The position numbers and the translations under genes are program-made. The notes under the pieces were generated by a model. The model was not told where the DNA came from and searched no databases. It saw only the letters and a program-made list of their open reading frames with translations. This document shows positions 8,072 to 16,350 of a DNA stretch of 64,000 nucleotides, in pieces. Every line of letters starts with the position of its first letter. The first letter of the stretch is position 1. The DNA comes from JACVRN01 sp035276685 (GTDB lineage Bacteria; Acidobacteriota; Blastocatellia; Pyrinomonadales; Pyrinomonadaceae): positions 14,798 through 78,797 of the forward strand of contig DATELK010000088.1 of assembly GCA_035276685.1 (NCBI GenBank), in the 5' to 3' direction.

Positions 8072-9723
8072 TTCAATCGACAAGCGATGTTGAATTCGAA
8101 GACGGGAACGAGCGCCCCGCACTTAGACCTTTAGGATTGAACGGCTCGTTGCTGGCGAGGGCGCTTGCGTCCGCGCGCACAATCTATCTTTTGATTCTTC
8201 TGAATCTGGCGATTGCCGTCCCGCTGGCATGGGTGATAGACCTCTTTATAGACGAAGCCTTCAGCCTTCACACCACGTCAAAGGGCATCAGGTACGCCTT
8301 CGAGCAGGCAGTTTACTTTGAGCTGCAAGCGCCTCTCTACTTCGTCATCCTGAATCTGTGGAGGGCAGTCAACGATTCTATCTTCTTCGCGCGGCTGTTT
8401 TCCGTCCTGTGCATCGCCGCGACCATTAAAATCGCCGCCCTTCTTTCGCAAAGACTATTCAAGACGATTAACCCGGCATGGTTCGCCGCTCTGGTAGCTC
8501 TGCACCCGTATGCCGTCTGGGCCAGCACGCAGATACGCCTTTACGCTTTCGGCATACTGCTTTCATCCCTGCTGTTGCTCCTTTTTCATGATGGATTTTT
8601 AAGCGACAAGCGAAGCCGGAACGCTCGCCTTGCCTATCTACTGGTTGCCGTCATAGCCCTCTACACGCAGTATTACTTAGGTTTTCTTCTGGTCGGGAAT
8701 GCCGTTGCCCTGCTCTGCCTTCGCAAGTGGCGCTCGCTCTTCATCTATCTAGCGGGCATGCTTCTGGTCGGCTTATGTTTTATTCCGATGCTGCTGCTCG
8801 TTCCCGGACAGGTCTCGACCCACACGCAGAGCGTCAAGGGTCTTCTTCCCCTTACTGAAGCCCTACGCACGATAAGCTGGCAAATCAAAGGTTTTTTACT
8901 TCCCATTACGGCCTGGGATGAGTCGGGGCGTATGGAAGGAGTCAGGCACTGGCTTTTCAGGCTGGTTTATCTCCTTGTCCTCGTCGCTCTGATAAGAGCC
9001 GTTATCTCAAGTCGCTTACGAAATTTTCTGACGACGGGGACAGTGGTGGTCTGGTCAGTATTCATTACTACCACGCTCTTTTACATCGCGGTCATTCGCA
9101 TAACGGGAGAAGATATGCTACAGGAGAGGCATAGCTTCGCTCTCTTCATCCCTTCGTTGCTTTTTGCATTCTCGCTACTGGCAAAAGTTGCCGATTGGAG
9201 GGCGCGCATCTCGTGGCTTCTTGTATTCCTTTTTTTCAGCGCAGCTTCCCTCTATTACGCGCATACGCCGGTCGCCAAAGACACCGTCTGGTCTCGTACA
9301 GCCGCCCACATTATGGAAGCCGAGCAGCCTAATCAACCAATCCTGATTTTTCATGCGGGTAACGCGCTCACCTTCGCTCACTACTACAAAGGAATGAATG
9401 TTCTCGTGCCGATTCCTTATGAGAACAGATTTGATACTTATGATGTCAGGGCTTATGTATTCAAGGATGAGCAGCAGGTCAACGATGCCCTCGCCCGTCT
9501 TCCCGGAGAGCATGAGTCTCTATGGTTGGTAACAGATGGCTTGTGCAACTTCATAGACGTTGATTTCAACTGTCAGGGCCTAGAAGATTTTGTAAACAAA
9601 CACTACCTGGTAGAGGAGGATAAAACCTCTTTTAATGTAAGGACAAGACGACTCATACGTAAACCCATATCTATAGTTCCGGCTCGCCTGTCCTCCAATA
9701 GTTATATCAAAAATTCGTCGTAA
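8068..9723 (+). CDS. Membrane glycosyltransferase, GT39/ArnT-like
   Basis: A 551-residue multi-pass membrane protein with about 10-12 hydrophobic helices. Near the first one, the segment I-D-E-A-F-S-L-H corresponds to the acidic catalytic loop (D/E pair) of polyprenyl-phosphate-sugar-dependent GT39/GT83 enzymes. The C-terminal ~150 residues are soluble and likely periplasmic. It would transfer a sugar from a polyprenyl-phosphate donor to lipid or glycan at the outer face of the inner membrane. It is the last gene of the coupled cluster; the next gene begins after a ~140-nt gap of lower GC. Confidence 0.8.
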   Translation: MIQSTSDVEFEDGNERPALRPLGLNGSLLARALASARTIYLLILLNLAIAVPLAWVIDLFIDEAFSLHTTSKGIRYAFEQAVYFELQAPLYFVILNLWRAVNDSIFFARLFSVLCIAATIKIAALLSQRLFKTINPAWFAALVALHPYAVWASTQIRLYAFGILLSSLLLLLFHDGFLSDKRSRNARLAYLLVAVIALYTQYYLGFLLVGNAVALLCLRKWRSLFIYLAGMLLVGLCFIPMLLLVPGQVSTHTQSVKGLLPLTEALRTISWQIKGFLLPITAWDESGRMEGVRHWLFRLVYLLVLVALIRAVISSRLRNFLTTGTVVVWSVFITTTLFYIAVIRITGEDMLQERHSFALFIPSLLFAFSLLAKVADWRARISWLLVFLFFSAASLYYAHTPVAKDTVWSRTAAHIMEAEQPNQPILIFHAGNALTFAHYYKGMNVLVPIPYENRFDTYDVRAYVFKDEQQVNDALARLPGEHESLWLVTDGLCNFIDVDFNCQGLEDFVNKHYLVEEDKTSFNVRTRRLIRKPISIVPARLSSNSYIKNSS

Positions 9724-9866
9724 TAGTTTCGGAGAAGATTAGTTATGTTAAGAACAGGGTCTTCTCGCACGGCCCGCAGCAATTAAGCATTCGCTCTTGA
9801 TTGGGTCGGTAAAGGCTTGCACTGCATCTGACTCTCATGTAAGTTTCTTGTGTGAGGTCTAAGGCC

Positions 9867-10139
9867 GTGTCGTCAAAGAAGAGTGCTTCAAAGAAATCTA
9901 AGAAGAACAGTGCTGCTAAGCGTCGTAGCAAGGGCGGCACGGTAATCGTCTACACTGACAACATCGGTCTGATGCTAGCTGACGAAGGCGATTCTAACGG
10001 CCATCGTCGCAAACGGCCCTATCGAATCAATCCTGAGAGCGAGGAAGAGCGCGCTAAACGCTTAGCTGCGCGCAAAGCTCTGACGCTCAAAGCTGCGCGA
10101 ATAGCTTACGAGAATCACCACGGTCGCAAAGCTTCGTAG
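9867..10139 (+). CDS. Small basic protein, putative antitoxin partner of PIN toxin
   Basis: About 90 residues, starting with a Lys/Ser-rich stretch followed by G-G-T-V-I-V-Y-T-D-N-I-G-L-M-L-A-D-E and a charged helix (E-S-E-E-E-R-A-K-R-L-A-A-R-K-A-L). I recognise no named family. The stop codon directly abuts the ATG of the PIN-domain gene, which is the usual antitoxin-toxin order. GTG 9867 is preferred because GAGG lies about 9 nt upstream; GTG 9852 in the same frame is an alternative. The antitoxin role is inferred from position, small size and basic character. Confidence 0.6.
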   Translation: MSSKKSASKKSKKNSAAKRRSKGGTVIVYTDNIGLMLADEGDSNGHRRKRPYRINPESEEERAKRLAARKALTLKAARIAYENHHGRKAS

Positions 10140-10574
10140 ATGCCCTTCTTTACCTGCGACACATCGACTATGATTTCAAGAAAGTTGTCATATTTGCCTG
10201 ACAACTTTCTTTTTTCGTCAGTCGTGCTTATGGAACTAATGGCGAGCGCTAAAGACGAGACTCAGCGCAAAGTTTATGAGCGAGTGCATCGCGCATACCA
10301 GAAAGACAATTCGCTGATTGTGCCTGACGCTGAAGATTGGCTGACGACGAGCAAAGTGCTCTTCTCACTCTCACAAGCTCGCCGCAGAAGTGCCGGTGGT
10401 CGTGCGCCGCGTCAGAAGCCCGGAGCGTCGCAGCGCATGGCGTTAGATGTTCTCATAGCTGTCAGTGCCCGGCGCTATGACGCTACTGTCATCACCGAGA
10501 ATTGGGATGACTTCAAAGCAATTCAGCGTTACTGTAAATTCAAGCTCGCCAGAGCTTCTAACATCTTTAAGTAA
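10140..10574 (+). CDS. PIN-domain protein, probable VapC-like toxin
   Basis: A 144-residue PIN fold. The conserved acidic residues that would bind Mg2+/Mn2+ are visible: D7 (F-T-C-D-T-S), E32 (L-M-E-L-M-A-S), D103 (A-L-D-V-L-I-A) and the E-N-W-D-D segment (120-124). The family cleaves RNA, typically tRNA or rRNA, and is held inactive by an upstream antitoxin. It starts at the base immediately after the partner's stop codon. Together they sit in a GC-poorer patch between the glycan cluster and the HTH-Mop gene, which suggests acquisition. The RNA target is unknown. Confidence 0.82.
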   Translation: MPFFTCDTSTMISRKLSYLPDNFLFSSVVLMELMASAKDETQRKVYERVHRAYQKDNSLIVPDAEDWLTTSKVLFSLSQARRRSAGGRAPRQKPGASQRMALDVLIAVSARRYDATVITENWDDFKAIQRYCKFKLARASNIFK

Positions 10575-10606
10575 CTTTCACACGTCTCATCCTTCTCTGC
10601 TTAAGG

Positions 10607-10626
10607 GTAAAATTCGCTCATTTTAC
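10607..10626 (+). terminator. Weak hairpin after PIN toxin gene
   Basis: GTAAAAT, a 6-nt loop and ATTTTAC form a perfect but AT-rich 7-bp stem about 30 nt after the toxin stop. No T-tract follows, so termination is doubtful. Confidence 0.25.
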
Positions 10627-10640
10627 TCGGAAGCGGTTCG

Positions 10641-10657
10641 GGCCGGATAGCTCAGTC
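10641..10657 (+). other. tRNA 5'-half-like fragment
   Basis: GGCCGGATAGCTCAGTC matches the start of many bacterial tRNAs (acceptor arm, A-T at 8-9, D-stem GCTC and AGTC). The following sequence does not continue as a tRNA: no anticodon arm and no TTCGA-type T-arm. It may be a relic of a tRNA gene or of an integration event, or a chance match. Confidence 0.3.
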
Positions 10658-10795
10658 ACCTATCAAAATATTACTTGCCAGCCTCTGTACCAGACGATTC
10701 TCATTCTTTTCGATTGAAAACTCATATCAAACTATATCTAGTTGAGGTAAAACTATTGACTCTCGCTGTTTCAATATGTATGTAAGGAGCATTCG

Positions 10796-11197
10796 ATGGA
10801 ACTACTGAAGCCGACGGACGCAGCCAAGCTGGCCGGGGTGAGTTATCTGACGCTCAAGCGATGGATTTACTCAGGCAAAATCAAGTCTACCAAAACCGCC
10901 GGTGGCCATCACCGCATCGCTCGCAGCGAGATTGAGCGGCTGACCGGCAATAAGAGTAAGGCTTCAAGGCAGAAGAAACCGGTAGGTCTGGATGCCATCA
11001 GCGGGCGGAACAAGCTCTTAGGAAAAGTTAAAGAGGTTCGTTACGCGGAGTTCCTTGTACAGGTCACGATTGACGTGGGCAGACAGGAAATCACGTCCAT
11101 CATCACCAGTGATGCTGCACATGCTCTCGGGCTGAAAACGGGAGTCTCCGTCTACGCACTGATAAAGGCGACGGAGGTGATGATTATCCGAAGGTAG
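10796..11197 (+). CDS. HTH (MerR/excisionase type) plus Mop molybdate-binding domain protein
   Basis: A 133-residue protein. Residues 1-50 are a compact winged-helix/excisionase-type DNA-binding domain (L-K-P-T-D-A-A-K-L-A-G-V-S, then T-K-T-A-G-G-H-H-R-I). Residues ~66-132 match the Mop/TOBE fold that binds molybdate (I-S-G-R-N-K-L-L-G-K-V, I-T-S-I-I-T, L-G-L-K-T-G-V-S-V-Y-A-L-I-K-A-T-E-V-M). ATG is preceded by GTAAGGAG. It is a plausible molybdate-responsive regulator, functionally like ModE but with a different DNA-binding domain. A molybdopterin enzyme is encoded 5 kb away and the gene lies 42 nt before a TonB-dependent receptor, which it might regulate. Confidence 0.85.
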   Translation: MELLKPTDAAKLAGVSYLTLKRWIYSGKIKSTKTAGGHHRIARSEIERLTGNKSKASRQKKPVGLDAISGRNKLLGKVKEVRYAEFLVQVTIDVGRQEITSIITSDAAHALGLKTGVSVYALIKATEVMIIRR

Positions 11198-11239
11198 GTT
11201 ATCACGCGTTACGCCTCTCAGAATTGAAAAGGAACACGC

Positions 11240-14200
11240 ATGACGGGCCGTTTATTCAGAGCGACATTTGTCTCTTCCCTCTTAGGTTCGATTCTCATCT
11301 CTCTTTCTTACAGCTCTATCCACACGGCCCGCGCACAGGCCGGGGAAGCCGTCTTAACCGGCGAGGTGCATGACCAGACGGGAGCCGCTGTCGAACAGGC
11401 GCAGCTCCTTCTCACGCAGAGCGCCACAGGCAAGACCTTCACTTCAACGACCGGCGAGAGCGGCGTCTATACGTTCACTAATCTTAAACCGGGGTTTTAC
11501 ACCATCGCCGTCGAAGCCACAGGCTTTAAGCGAACGGTGCGTGAAGGCATACGGCTTGTCACGGGAGAGAGGGTGCGCGTCGACGTGTTGCTTGAGCCCG
11601 GCACAGTAACTGAAAGCGTGATTGTGAACGGCGATGCGTCGCTGCTGCGGACTGAGACGGGAAGTCTGGGGCAAGTCATCACCAGCCGCAAGATAGTTGA
11701 TATTCCTCTTAACGGGCGTAACTTCCTCTCGCTGGCAGCTCTCTCGCCCGGCGTGGCGCAACCGCCGCCCACTACGGCCGGGCCATCATTTCCGCGCATC
11801 AACGGCGGTCGTCCTCGCACGAACGAATATCTCTTCGACGGCATCTCTGTTTTACAGCCGGAGCCGGGACAGGTCGCCTTCTTCCCTATCCCGGAAGCGA
11901 TTCAGGAGTTCAAAGTAGAAGTCAACAGCCCGCCCGCCGAGTTCGGGCGCTTCAACGGCGGCGTGGTCAATCTTACAACGAGGTCAGGCACCAATGACTT
12001 TCACGGCACAGCGTTCGAGTTCTTCCGCAACGAGGCGTTGAACGCTCGCAACCTGTTCGCGCCGAAGACTGCCGCCAATCCAAAGAAGCCTGTCTTCCGT
12101 CGCAACCAGTTCGGATTCGCTGCGGGCGGCCCTATCATCAGGAATAGCACCTTCTTTTTCGGCGACTATCAGGGGACGCGGCAGTTGATAGGGCGGGTGC
12201 TGACTTCAACCGTCCCTACGCTCTTGCAGCAACTCGGAGACTTTTCAGCGAGCCTCGGTGCTCCGCTTTTTCTCACACCTTCAGGCACAGTCACAACCAC
12301 AGCCGCAGGGAACACGCCCATCACAGTTACAGACACAAACGGTAGTGTGATTCAGGCGCGCACGGGACAGATATTTCGCCCCGGCGACCGTAGAGCTTAT
12401 GCGGGCAATCTTATTCCGGTTGGAACGTTCGACCCTGTAGCGGCGGCGCTTCTTAGCCGTTACCCTTCGCCTACGACAACGGGCGCGGCGAACAATTTCT
12501 CGCGCGTCGGCAATGAGAGCCAGAGTCAGGGCCAGTTCGACGTACGCATAGACCACCGCTTCTCCGATAGCAATCAACTCTTCGGGCGCTTCTCTTACGC
12601 CAAAGATATTACTAATCCCGTGACGCCGCTGCCCGAAGGGAGCGGTAATCTGACGAGCGGAGTCATTGGCCTGACGGACACACGCGCAGCCTCGTTCGTA
12701 GGCAACTACGTGCGCGTCTTCAGCCCGCGAGTCATCAATGAGCTTCGATTCGGCTACACCAGGCGCAGCATCAAGCGTCAGGCGACAGCGCTCGACGGCT
12801 CTGTGTCTCAAGCCCTGAATCTACCCGGCATCCCGTCGAACGCGGCCTTTCAAAACACGCTGCCGACTTTCACCATCGCTGGCTTCCAACAACTGGGCTC
12901 TCCCGCCAACACGGCTTCCGACTTTCGCACCGACGTGACACAAATCTTCGACGCCGTCTCCCTACAACGAGGCAGGCATTCCATCAAATTCGGTCTGGAC
13001 TGGCGCTGGGAACGCCTCGACGTGATTCAACCGCCATCGCCCACAGGCCAGTTCACTTTCAGCACTCTCTTTACCAATTCGCAGGGCATCCCAGGTGTGG
13101 GCACCGCACTCTCCGGCTTCACAGGCAACTCGCTCGCAAGCTTCCTGCTCGGCCAGGTGCAGACCTTCACTATTGATTTGCAGCGGGACGTGCTCAGGCC
13201 GCGCGCACATATACAGGAATATTTCGTGCAGGACGACTGGAAAGCCACATCACGGCTGACCATTAACGCAGGACTTCGCTACACGCTCAACTTCCCTTCG
13301 ACCATACTTGATAATCAGGGCGCGGTCTTCAATCTACAGACTCAGCAGCTTGACTATTTAGGGCAGAACGGATTTCCCGAAACGGCACGCCGCCTTCACA
13401 AGCTGGACTTCGGCCCAAGACTTGGAATCGCTTACCGCGTCGGCGAGAGAATGGTCTTACGAGCAGGCTATGGCCTGACGTGGATAGAGCAGGCTGGCAT
13501 CACTACTCCCTTCACCGTCCCGCAGTTTCCCTTTGTTCAGACCATCACACAGCGCACTTTGGATAACCTTAATCCGGCATTCCTACTCTCGGCAGGGCCT
13601 TCGGTCGCCGCTACTCAGTTGACGCCTGACGCTGGCCTTGGCCAGGGAGTCTTCACCGTTGACCGCGATTTAGGCTCAGGCTACGTGCAGCAGTGGAACT
13701 TTGCCGTTCAGCGAGAGATTACGAAGAACATGGTGTTGGAAGTCGCTTACGCAGGGTCAAAGATAACGCACGTGGGCATCCCTGACACGAATATCAACCA
13801 GCTCACAGCGGAACAGCTTGCACTCGGGCCCACACTCCTTGAAAGACTCCCGAATCCCTTCTTCGGACAGATTCCGCGCAACTCTTCTCTGGGCGACCCG
13901 ACCATCCCGCGCGCACAACTATTAAAACCTTTCCCGCGTTTTACTACCGTCAGCTTCTATCGCAACAACGTAGGCAACACCAGCTACAACGCGCTTCAGG
14001 CTAAAGTCGAGCAACGATTCTCGCGTGGTCTCTCTTTCCTGGTGAGCTACACGCGCTCGAAGCTGATTGACGAAGCGTCTTCTGTGTTCGACGCTTCTAT
14101 TCTGACAGGGCCTGTGGCTAACTTTCCCGTCGCCGACAGCTACAACCGCCGCCTTGAGCGCGACCTTTCAAGCGGCGACATCCCCAACGTCTTCGTCGCG

Positions 14201-14716
14201 AGCTTCACGTGGGAACTGCCCTTCGGCAAAGGAAAGCGGTTCAATCCAGGCAGCATCCTGGGAAAGCTCCTTGAAGGCTGGGAGGTGGCCGGGGTGGTCA
14301 TCCTACAATCGGGACTGCCCTTGGCCGTCACACAGGTCACGAACTTCAACGCCTTCGCGGGCTTCGGCACGCAACGCCCCAATCGTGTAGCAGACCCCGA
14401 ACTGTCAAATTCGCAACGCACGACCACGCAGTGGTTCAACACCACAGCCTTCACGGTCGCGCCGCAGTTCACGCTCGGCAACAGCTCGCGCAATCCCGTG
14501 CGCGGCCCCGGCTATCGCAACGCAGACCTTGCCTTTATCAAGCGCACCTACTTCACAGAGACCGTCAATCTTGAGTTCCGCACGGAGGTCTTCAACCTGA
14601 CGAACACGCCGCCGCTAGGGAACCCGAACCTTGTGCTCGGCTCTGCGGGCTTCGGCTCGATAACTTCCGCAGGCGACCCGCGCGTCATACAGTTCGGTCT
14701 GAAGCTCAATTTCTGA
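11240..14716 (+). CDS. TonB-dependent transporter, Oar-like, with carboxypeptidase-regulatory domain
   Basis: A 1158-residue outer-membrane receptor. It has a signal peptide of about 34 residues (hydrophobic core, then A-R-A-Q-A), a carboxypeptidase-regulatory-like beta-sandwich (about 35-125, V-L-T-G-E-V-H-D-Q-T-G-A), and a TonB plug with V-P/D-I-P-L-N-G-R-N-F (about 150-260). A long beta-barrel ends with the aromatic terminus G-L-K-L-N-F. This type is greatly expanded in Acidobacteria and imports unknown, often glycan- or peptide-derived substrates. It starts 42 nt after the HTH-Mop gene, so molybdate uptake is a speculative possibility. It is convergent with the respiratory operon. Confidence 0.9.
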   Translation: MTGRLFRATFVSSLLGSILISLSYSSIHTARAQAGEAVLTGEVHDQTGAAVEQAQLLLTQSATGKTFTSTTGESGVYTFTNLKPGFYTIAVEATGFKRTVREGIRLVTGERVRVDVLLEPGTVTESVIVNGDASLLRTETGSLGQVITSRKIVDIPLNGRNFLSLAALSPGVAQPPPTTAGPSFPRINGGRPRTNEYLFDGISVLQPEPGQVAFFPIPEAIQEFKVEVNSPPAEFGRFNGGVVNLTTRSGTNDFHGTAFEFFRNEALNARNLFAPKTAANPKKPVFRRNQFGFAAGGPIIRNSTFFFGDYQGTRQLIGRVLTSTVPTLLQQLGDFSASLGAPLFLTPSGTVTTTAAGNTPITVTDTNGSVIQARTGQIFRPGDRRAYAGNLIPVGTFDPVAAALLSRYPSPTTTGAANNFSRVGNESQSQGQFDVRIDHRFSDSNQLFGRFSYAKDITNPVTPLPEGSGNLTSGVIGLTDTRAASFVGNYVRVFSPRVINELRFGYTRRSIKRQATALDGSVSQALNLPGIPSNAAFQNTLPTFTIAGFQQLGSPANTASDFRTDVTQIFDAVSLQRGRHSIKFGLDWRWERLDVIQPPSPTGQFTFSTLFTNSQGIPGVGTALSGFTGNSLASFLLGQVQTFTIDLQRDVLRPRAHIQEYFVQDDWKATSRLTINAGLRYTLNFPSTILDNQGAVFNLQTQQLDYLGQNGFPETARRLHKLDFGPRLGIAYRVGERMVLRAGYGLTWIEQAGITTPFTVPQFPFVQTITQRTLDNLNPAFLLSAGPSVAATQLTPDAGLGQGVFTVDRDLGSGYVQQWNFAVQREITKNMVLEVAYAGSKITHVGIPDTNINQLTAEQLALGPTLLERLPNPFFGQIPRNSSLGDPTIPRAQLLKPFPRFTTVSFYRNNVGNTSYNALQAKVEQRFSRGLSFLVSYTRSKLIDEASSVFDASILTGPVANFPVADSYNRRLERDLSSGDIPNVFVASFTWELPFGKGKRFNPGSILGKLLEGWEVAGVVILQSGLPLAVTQVTNFNAFAGFGTQRPNRVADPELSNSQRTTTQWFNTTAFTVAPQFTLGNSSRNPVRGPGYRNADLAFIKRTYFTETVNLEFRTEVFNLTNTPPLGNPNLVLGSAGFGSITSAGDPRVIQFGLKLNF

Positions 14717-14740
14717 ACTGAATGCAATACCCTTTTTGAT

Positions 14741-15046
14741 TCACTTAGGCTTGTTGCGTATGTAGCCGGTGCTGGTGAAGCGGCGGGAGATGGGACGCCA
14801 CCAGAAGATGATGGAAAGCGTGATAAGCCAGCAGACGCCTGACGCGACCACTAAGGGAAGCAGCACGCCGTAATGACGGGCCAGCGCTGCTTCGACCGTC
14901 GCGGAGAGAATCCAGAGCTGGGCCACGTTAATCATCACGAGCAGTATGAGGCGCGTCTGCCAGACTGCGGCCTGCCCGCGTTGAGTGCGTGCGTGGTCAA
15001 CATTGAAGCGTCCGGAACTGTCATTCCCTTCAGGCCGAGTGCTCAT
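14741..15046 (-). CDS. Small two-helix membrane protein at end of respiratory operon
   Basis: 101 residues. After a polar N-terminus of about 28 residues come two transmembrane helices (L-I-L-L-V-M-I-N-V-A-Q-L-W and V-L-L-P-L-V-V-A-S-G-V-C-W-L-I-T-L-S-I-I-F-W-W) and a short basic C-terminus. The start is ATG 15046, which overlaps the Rieske gene by 17 nt, indicating coupling. I cannot assign a family. Its position last in the Rieske/ferredoxin/Mo-enzyme operon suggests an accessory membrane subunit, for instance helping anchor the Rieske protein. Confidence 0.65.
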   Translation of the reverse strand: MSTRPEGNDSSGRFNVDHARTQRGQAAVWQTRLILLVMINVAQLWILSATVEAALARHYGVLLPLVVASGVCWLITLSIIFWWRPISRRFTSTGYIRNKPK

Positions 15047-15623
15047 CTGTTCCAGCCTTTCTGGCAATCGCCCACACTTCACCGTTTGCGCGCACTTCCA
15101 GCTCTATGGGGTCAAGCGGGCGCGGCGGCGGGCCGTACAATACTTTGCCGGTACGCACGTCGAAGCCGCCTTCGTGGCAGGGACATTCTAGGCGACCGCG
15201 CCGCTTCTCGAAATAAACAGGGCAGGCAAGGTGCGTGCATTTCTGGCCGTAGGCGAAATACTGCCCGTCCGACGCCCTAACAAGTATCGCCGTATCCGCT
15301 TCCGTGGGGTAACGAAAGTTTAAGGACGCGCCGGGAGCAAGCGCCTCCGCGCCTTCGACCTTTAAGGGCGAGTATTGCTGCGCGCGGCCCCTGTCCAGCA
15401 TGGCTTTGCCCGCGAACCCTGCGGCGCTCACGAACAGCGCTGTCGAAGTCAGGGCGAGGAAGTTGCAGAACTCGCGGCGTGTCACCTGCGCTTCCTCTCC
15501 GCGCTCGTAGGGGAAGTCGTGCTGGTGCGGCGCAGTCGCCGCGCGCACGTCCCGCTCGTCGGACTCACCTTCGGAGAGAACTTCTCTAATGGTATTTGAT
15601 AAGCTGGAATTCTCAGAACTCAT
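15030..15623 (-). CDS. Rieske [2Fe-2S] protein with twin-arginine-type membrane anchor
   Basis: 197 residues. Residues 48-75 hold V-T-R-R-E-F-C-N-F-L followed by a hydrophobic helix, a Tat-like signal anchor that would place the domain on the periplasmic side. The Rieske cluster ligands are C129-x-H131 and C147-x-x-H150, with C134 and C149 as the likely disulfide pair. This is the full bc1/b6f-type set rather than the dioxygenase type. In the operon it lies between the ferredoxin and a small membrane protein, so it probably shuttles electrons between the quinone pool and the molybdenum enzyme or NrfHA. The start overlaps the ferredoxin stop region by 11 nt. Confidence 0.9.
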   Translation of the reverse strand: MSSENSSLSNTIREVLSEGESDERDVRAATAPHQHDFPYERGEEAQVTRREFCNFLALTSTALFVSAAGFAGKAMLDRGRAQQYSPLKVEGAEALAPGASLNFRYPTEADTAILVRASDGQYFAYGQKCTHLACPVYFEKRRGRLECPCHEGGFDVRTGKVLYGPPPRPLDPIELEVRANGEVWAIARKAGTDEHSA

Positions 15624-16257
15624 TGCTCTTGTCCGACTCCTCCACCTGTGTGTCTATCCATGATTCGCGCCTTTCTGTGGCGAGCGAAAGCTGTCCCTCG
15701 AAGACTCCGCACCCGTCGACCTTAACTTCGTCCGCGTCCGTAGGGAGCATCAGGTAGACCTTCGTCTCTACGTGCTGGTTGCCGAAGACGTGAACGTTGA
15801 CGGGCTTGGTGCGCCGCAAGGGAACTATCTGCTCGTACCTGCCGAAAGAGATTGCGCCCGTAGGACAGACGGACGCGCACATGGGCTTTAACCCTTCGCT
15901 TGAGCGGTCGTAGCACATGTCGCATTTCATCTGAAGGTGCATTTGAGAATTGTACTTCGGCACGCCGAACGGGCAGGCGTTGACGCAGTTGCGGCAGTCC
16001 AGGCAGCGCGGCTTAAGCGCCGTCATCACTATGCCTTCCTCTGAGACCTTGATGGCGTCGGCGGGACAGACTAGCGCACAGGTCGGCTCAACGCAGTGCA
16101 TGCAGACCGTTGGCATCGTGGCGGTCGTCTCTGCGCGGTCAAGGTAGTCCACGAATATCATCGAATAGCCCTTGTGCGTCGCGCACTCGCGACACGCGGC
16201 GACGCACGAGCGGCAGCCTATGCACCGCTGCGGGTCTATGAACATAGTCTCTTCCAT
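15613..16257 (-). CDS. Four-cluster [4Fe-4S] ferredoxin electron-transfer subunit (HybA/NrfC/DmsB type)
   Basis: 214 residues with four cysteine sets typical of the electron-wiring beta subunit of molybdopterin oxidoreductases: C-I-G-C-R-S-C-V-A-A-C near the N-terminus, C-M-H-C-x4-C-x3-C-P, C-L-D-C-R-N-C-x3-C-P, and C-D-M-C with C-x3-C-P. The ATG has a good CGGAGTAATT site. No Tat signal is present, so it should work on the cytoplasmic side with the catalytic subunit, passing electrons from the membrane cytochrome. A 30-bp inverted repeat separates it from the catalytic subunit gene. Confidence 0.9.
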   Translation of the reverse strand: MEETMFIDPQRCIGCRSCVAACRECATHKGYSMIFVDYLDRAETTATMPTVCMHCVEPTCALVCPADAIKVSEEGIVMTALKPRCLDCRNCVNACPFGVPKYNSQMHLQMKCDMCYDRSSEGLKPMCASVCPTGAISFGRYEQIVPLRRTKPVNVHVFGNQHVETKVYLMLPTDADEVKVDGCGVFEGQLSLATERRESWIDTQVEESDKSNEF

Positions 16258-16270
16258 AATTACTCCGAGA

Positions 16271-16342
16271 ATTCAGAACTCAGGACTCAGGAGTCAGAAT
16301 AGAGACGCTTTTATTCTGACTCCTGAGTCCTGAATTCTGAAT
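16271..16342. repeat. Near-perfect 30-bp inverted repeat
   Basis: Arms 16271-16300 and 16313-16342 are reverse complements at 29 of 30 positions, with the single mismatch a possible G-U pair in RNA, around a 12-nt loop. The arms are built of short GACTC/CTGAG and AATTC units. It lies in the 93-nt gap between the molybdoenzyme gene and the ferredoxin gene, in mid-operon. It could be an mRNA stability or processing hairpin, or a mobile intergenic palindrome. No T-tract is present. Confidence 0.85.
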
Positions 16343-16350
16343 TCTGTCTT

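Noticed and set aside
10756..10784. TTGACT - 17 nt - TATGTA as promoter of the HTH-Mop gene
   Set aside because: Its -10 would overlap the ribosome-binding site, so the transcript would start without it; the pair is probably chance.
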